Positions 62,729-64,000 of a stretch of DNA of 64,000 nt are shown piece by piece. Below the pieces are notes generated by a model. The model did no database searches, was not told the origin of the DNA, and worked only from the letters and a program-made list of their open reading frames with translations. Position numbers and translations under genes: made by a program. The DNA comes from Stropharia rugosoannulata (lineage: Eukaryota > Basidiomycota > Agaricomycetes > Agaricales > Strophariaceae): NCBI GenBank assembly GCA_028532985.1, contig JANCIK010000008.1, positions 930,001 to 994,000 on the forward strand, in the 5' to 3' direction. Positions within the stretch are counted from its first letter, which is position 1; each line of letters starts with the position of its first letter.

Positions 62729-63723
62729 CTTGAAATCTGCTATATACATTGTATACTTGCTGTCACTCTCATAGCATGTCTTACTGTGGAAGGTTTGATG
62801 GCTTGATAGGACATGAGCTTGGCCCACTAAGAGGTGACTGACAGTCACCGGTTTAATTAAACTGTAGTGTATCATAGGTTTTACATTTGTGGTCAACATC
62901 AACGGCAGATCTGCACTGCTCTATACAGTCATGCTTTCCGATAATAAACACATGTTTGGACTGCCATTCCTCAGTCTTCTGTACTCATGGCCTGGATCAT
63001 GAGGATGGTGTAAGCATGTGGTGGGGCATATGCCCCATTCTATGTGTGCTGGATGATCCAACCCACCCCCCAGTGGCAGCACACAATTTACAAATAGTGT
63101 AATCAGCATTTACACGGGATTACCTACTACAAGGCAGTTGGAGATTTGCAGTAGTGTTCTTTTCACAGCAATGTGGGGGGAGATTATCTCGCCCAGTCCT
63201 TTGTAGAGTACAATATCTGTCTCTTCTTCTTCACACAGATATATTATGAAACAAGATCTATGTATTTGACCCTCTCTGAGCATAGCATGGAGCAAGAGCA
63301 CAGGACTGTAATTGAAAGGATGAATAAGAGGATCTTTTCCTCTCTTGCTTCGGCTACATAGGTAGGTCCATTACTGCTCACATAGTGTAGCTACATAGGA
63401 CCGTACCATACGGTCCAGGGAACCATCCCAGTGTAGTCGTATGATCCGGGTCGAGGGAAATCCCTCGTTCCCTCAAGAACATGTCCTAAATAAGAAATAT
63501 ACACTGTATACGAGTCATACAGGTCCAGGGAGACCCTCCCCAGTTTATATATGGGGGCCGATAATATTCCCCACATTACCTACGGCGGTCGCTTAGCAAA
63601 TGGGGGCCGACAGTACCCCTTGTGTATTACCTACAGCAGTTGGTTATATAAATAAATGGCCTGTCCTTCCAATCCATCCACATAAGTGAGCAGCAATGTA
63701 TATATTGGTGGTCATGGATTAAT
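62729..63723. other. Non-coding stretch with short palindromes and a 50-base direct repeat
   Basis: Palindromes are GGACCGTA/TACGGTCC at 63398-63416 (3-base loop) and CGAGGGA/TCCCTCG at 63452-63467 (2-base loop). TGGGGGCCGA...CCCC...ATTACCTAC occurs twice around 63552-63580 and 63601-63632, followed by TATATAAATAA near 63646. It may be a mobile-element remnant. No gene is supported. Confidence 0.4.
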
Positions 63724-64000
63724 GGGCTCTTGAGTGCTTATTGTTTCGGCCCTCAATCTTCAAGCACCTGCTTTCTTGGCTTTTGAGCACCTGTTGGCTC
63801 GGCTTTCAAGTGCCTGTTTTCTTAGGTCTTGAGCATCTGCTGTCTCGGCTTTTAATTGTTTTTTTTTATCTTGCCTTCAAGCACCTGTTTTCTCGGCTCT
63901 CGAGTGCTTATTGTCTCGGCTTTCGAGTTCCTGTTTTCTTGGCTCTCGAGCACCTGCTGTCTCGGCTTTTGAGCACCTGTTTTCTCGGCATTTAATTGTT
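63724..64000 (+). repeat. 23-base minisatellite, running off the window
   Basis: About twelve imperfect units begin GGCTTTCGAGCACCTG and end TTTTCTC or TGTCTC. Most are 23 bases, with one or two expanded by a T run (near 63850). The open frame across it is a by-product of the repeat. Confidence 0.8.

Noticed and set aside
1..64000. CRISPR arrays, bacterial promoters, ribosome-binding sites, terminators
   Set aside because: The introns, LTR elements and protein families are fungal. No regularly spaced short repeats with unique spacers exist; the 23-base minisatellite has no spacers.
1..64000. tRNA and rRNA genes
   Set aside because: I looked for T-arm and acceptor patterns by eye and found none convincing. 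A covariance-model search would be needed to exclude them.

Overview
The window looks like nuclear DNA of a mushroom-forming fungus (Agaricomycetes, Basidiomycota). Three things point there: F-box/leucine-rich proteins with the N-terminal style typical of mushrooms, a seven-helix-type DUF6534 membrane protein, and a single-span membrane protein whose introns are 53-66 bases with GT-AG ends. There is no sign of bacterial operons. Most of the sequence is mobile DNA, much of it inserted into other mobile DNA or into host genes.

Layout. 1-10760: element E1, a minus-strand Ty3-type LTR retrotransposon with a chromodomain. Its reading frames are broken, and its upstream LTR carries a long insert built of ~160-base units. 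10761-14060: a degraded dispersed repeat, split by a complete Tc1/mariner transposon (11589-13186) with an intact transposase. 14711-26259: an F-box cluster with one intact gene (15031-16752), its inverted, frameshifted duplicate (24280-25954) and a third, older broken paralogue. A four-exon gene for a small secreted beta-trefoil-like protein lies between them. 28725-30047: a seven-exon DUF6534 membrane-protein gene. 30828-42665: element E2, a complete Ty3-type element with a 5-base target duplication. It has lost the reverse-transcriptase core and carries a second ~160-base-unit array between gag and pol. 44781-51708: two divergent F-box pseudogenes, one split by element E3 (47588-50939), a gag-only LTR element. 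53139-62728: a single-span membrane-protein gene whose last codons are cut off by element E4 (54634-62684). E4 is a full autonomous LTR retrotransposon with gag-protease, a frameshift site, pol and an antisense reading frame. 63724-64000: a 23-base minisatellite running off the end.

How the parts relate. E3 and E4 have the same 18-base primer-binding site at the same distance from the LTR, and their gag proteins resemble each other around the zinc knuckle. E3 is therefore probably a parasite of an E4-like element. Both have LTR pairs with no difference I could see, and both sit in host genes, so both insertions look recent. Three Ty3-type elements each carry an extra reading frame between pol and the 3' LTR (E1 and E2 sense, E4 antisense). 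These frames and the 160-base-periodic arrays are the least explained parts of the window.

Expressed host genes that look intact are few: the F-box gene at 15031, the DUF6534 gene, and possibly the beta-trefoil gene, whose apparent start codon is ACG. All identities come from reading motifs by eye; no database search was run.
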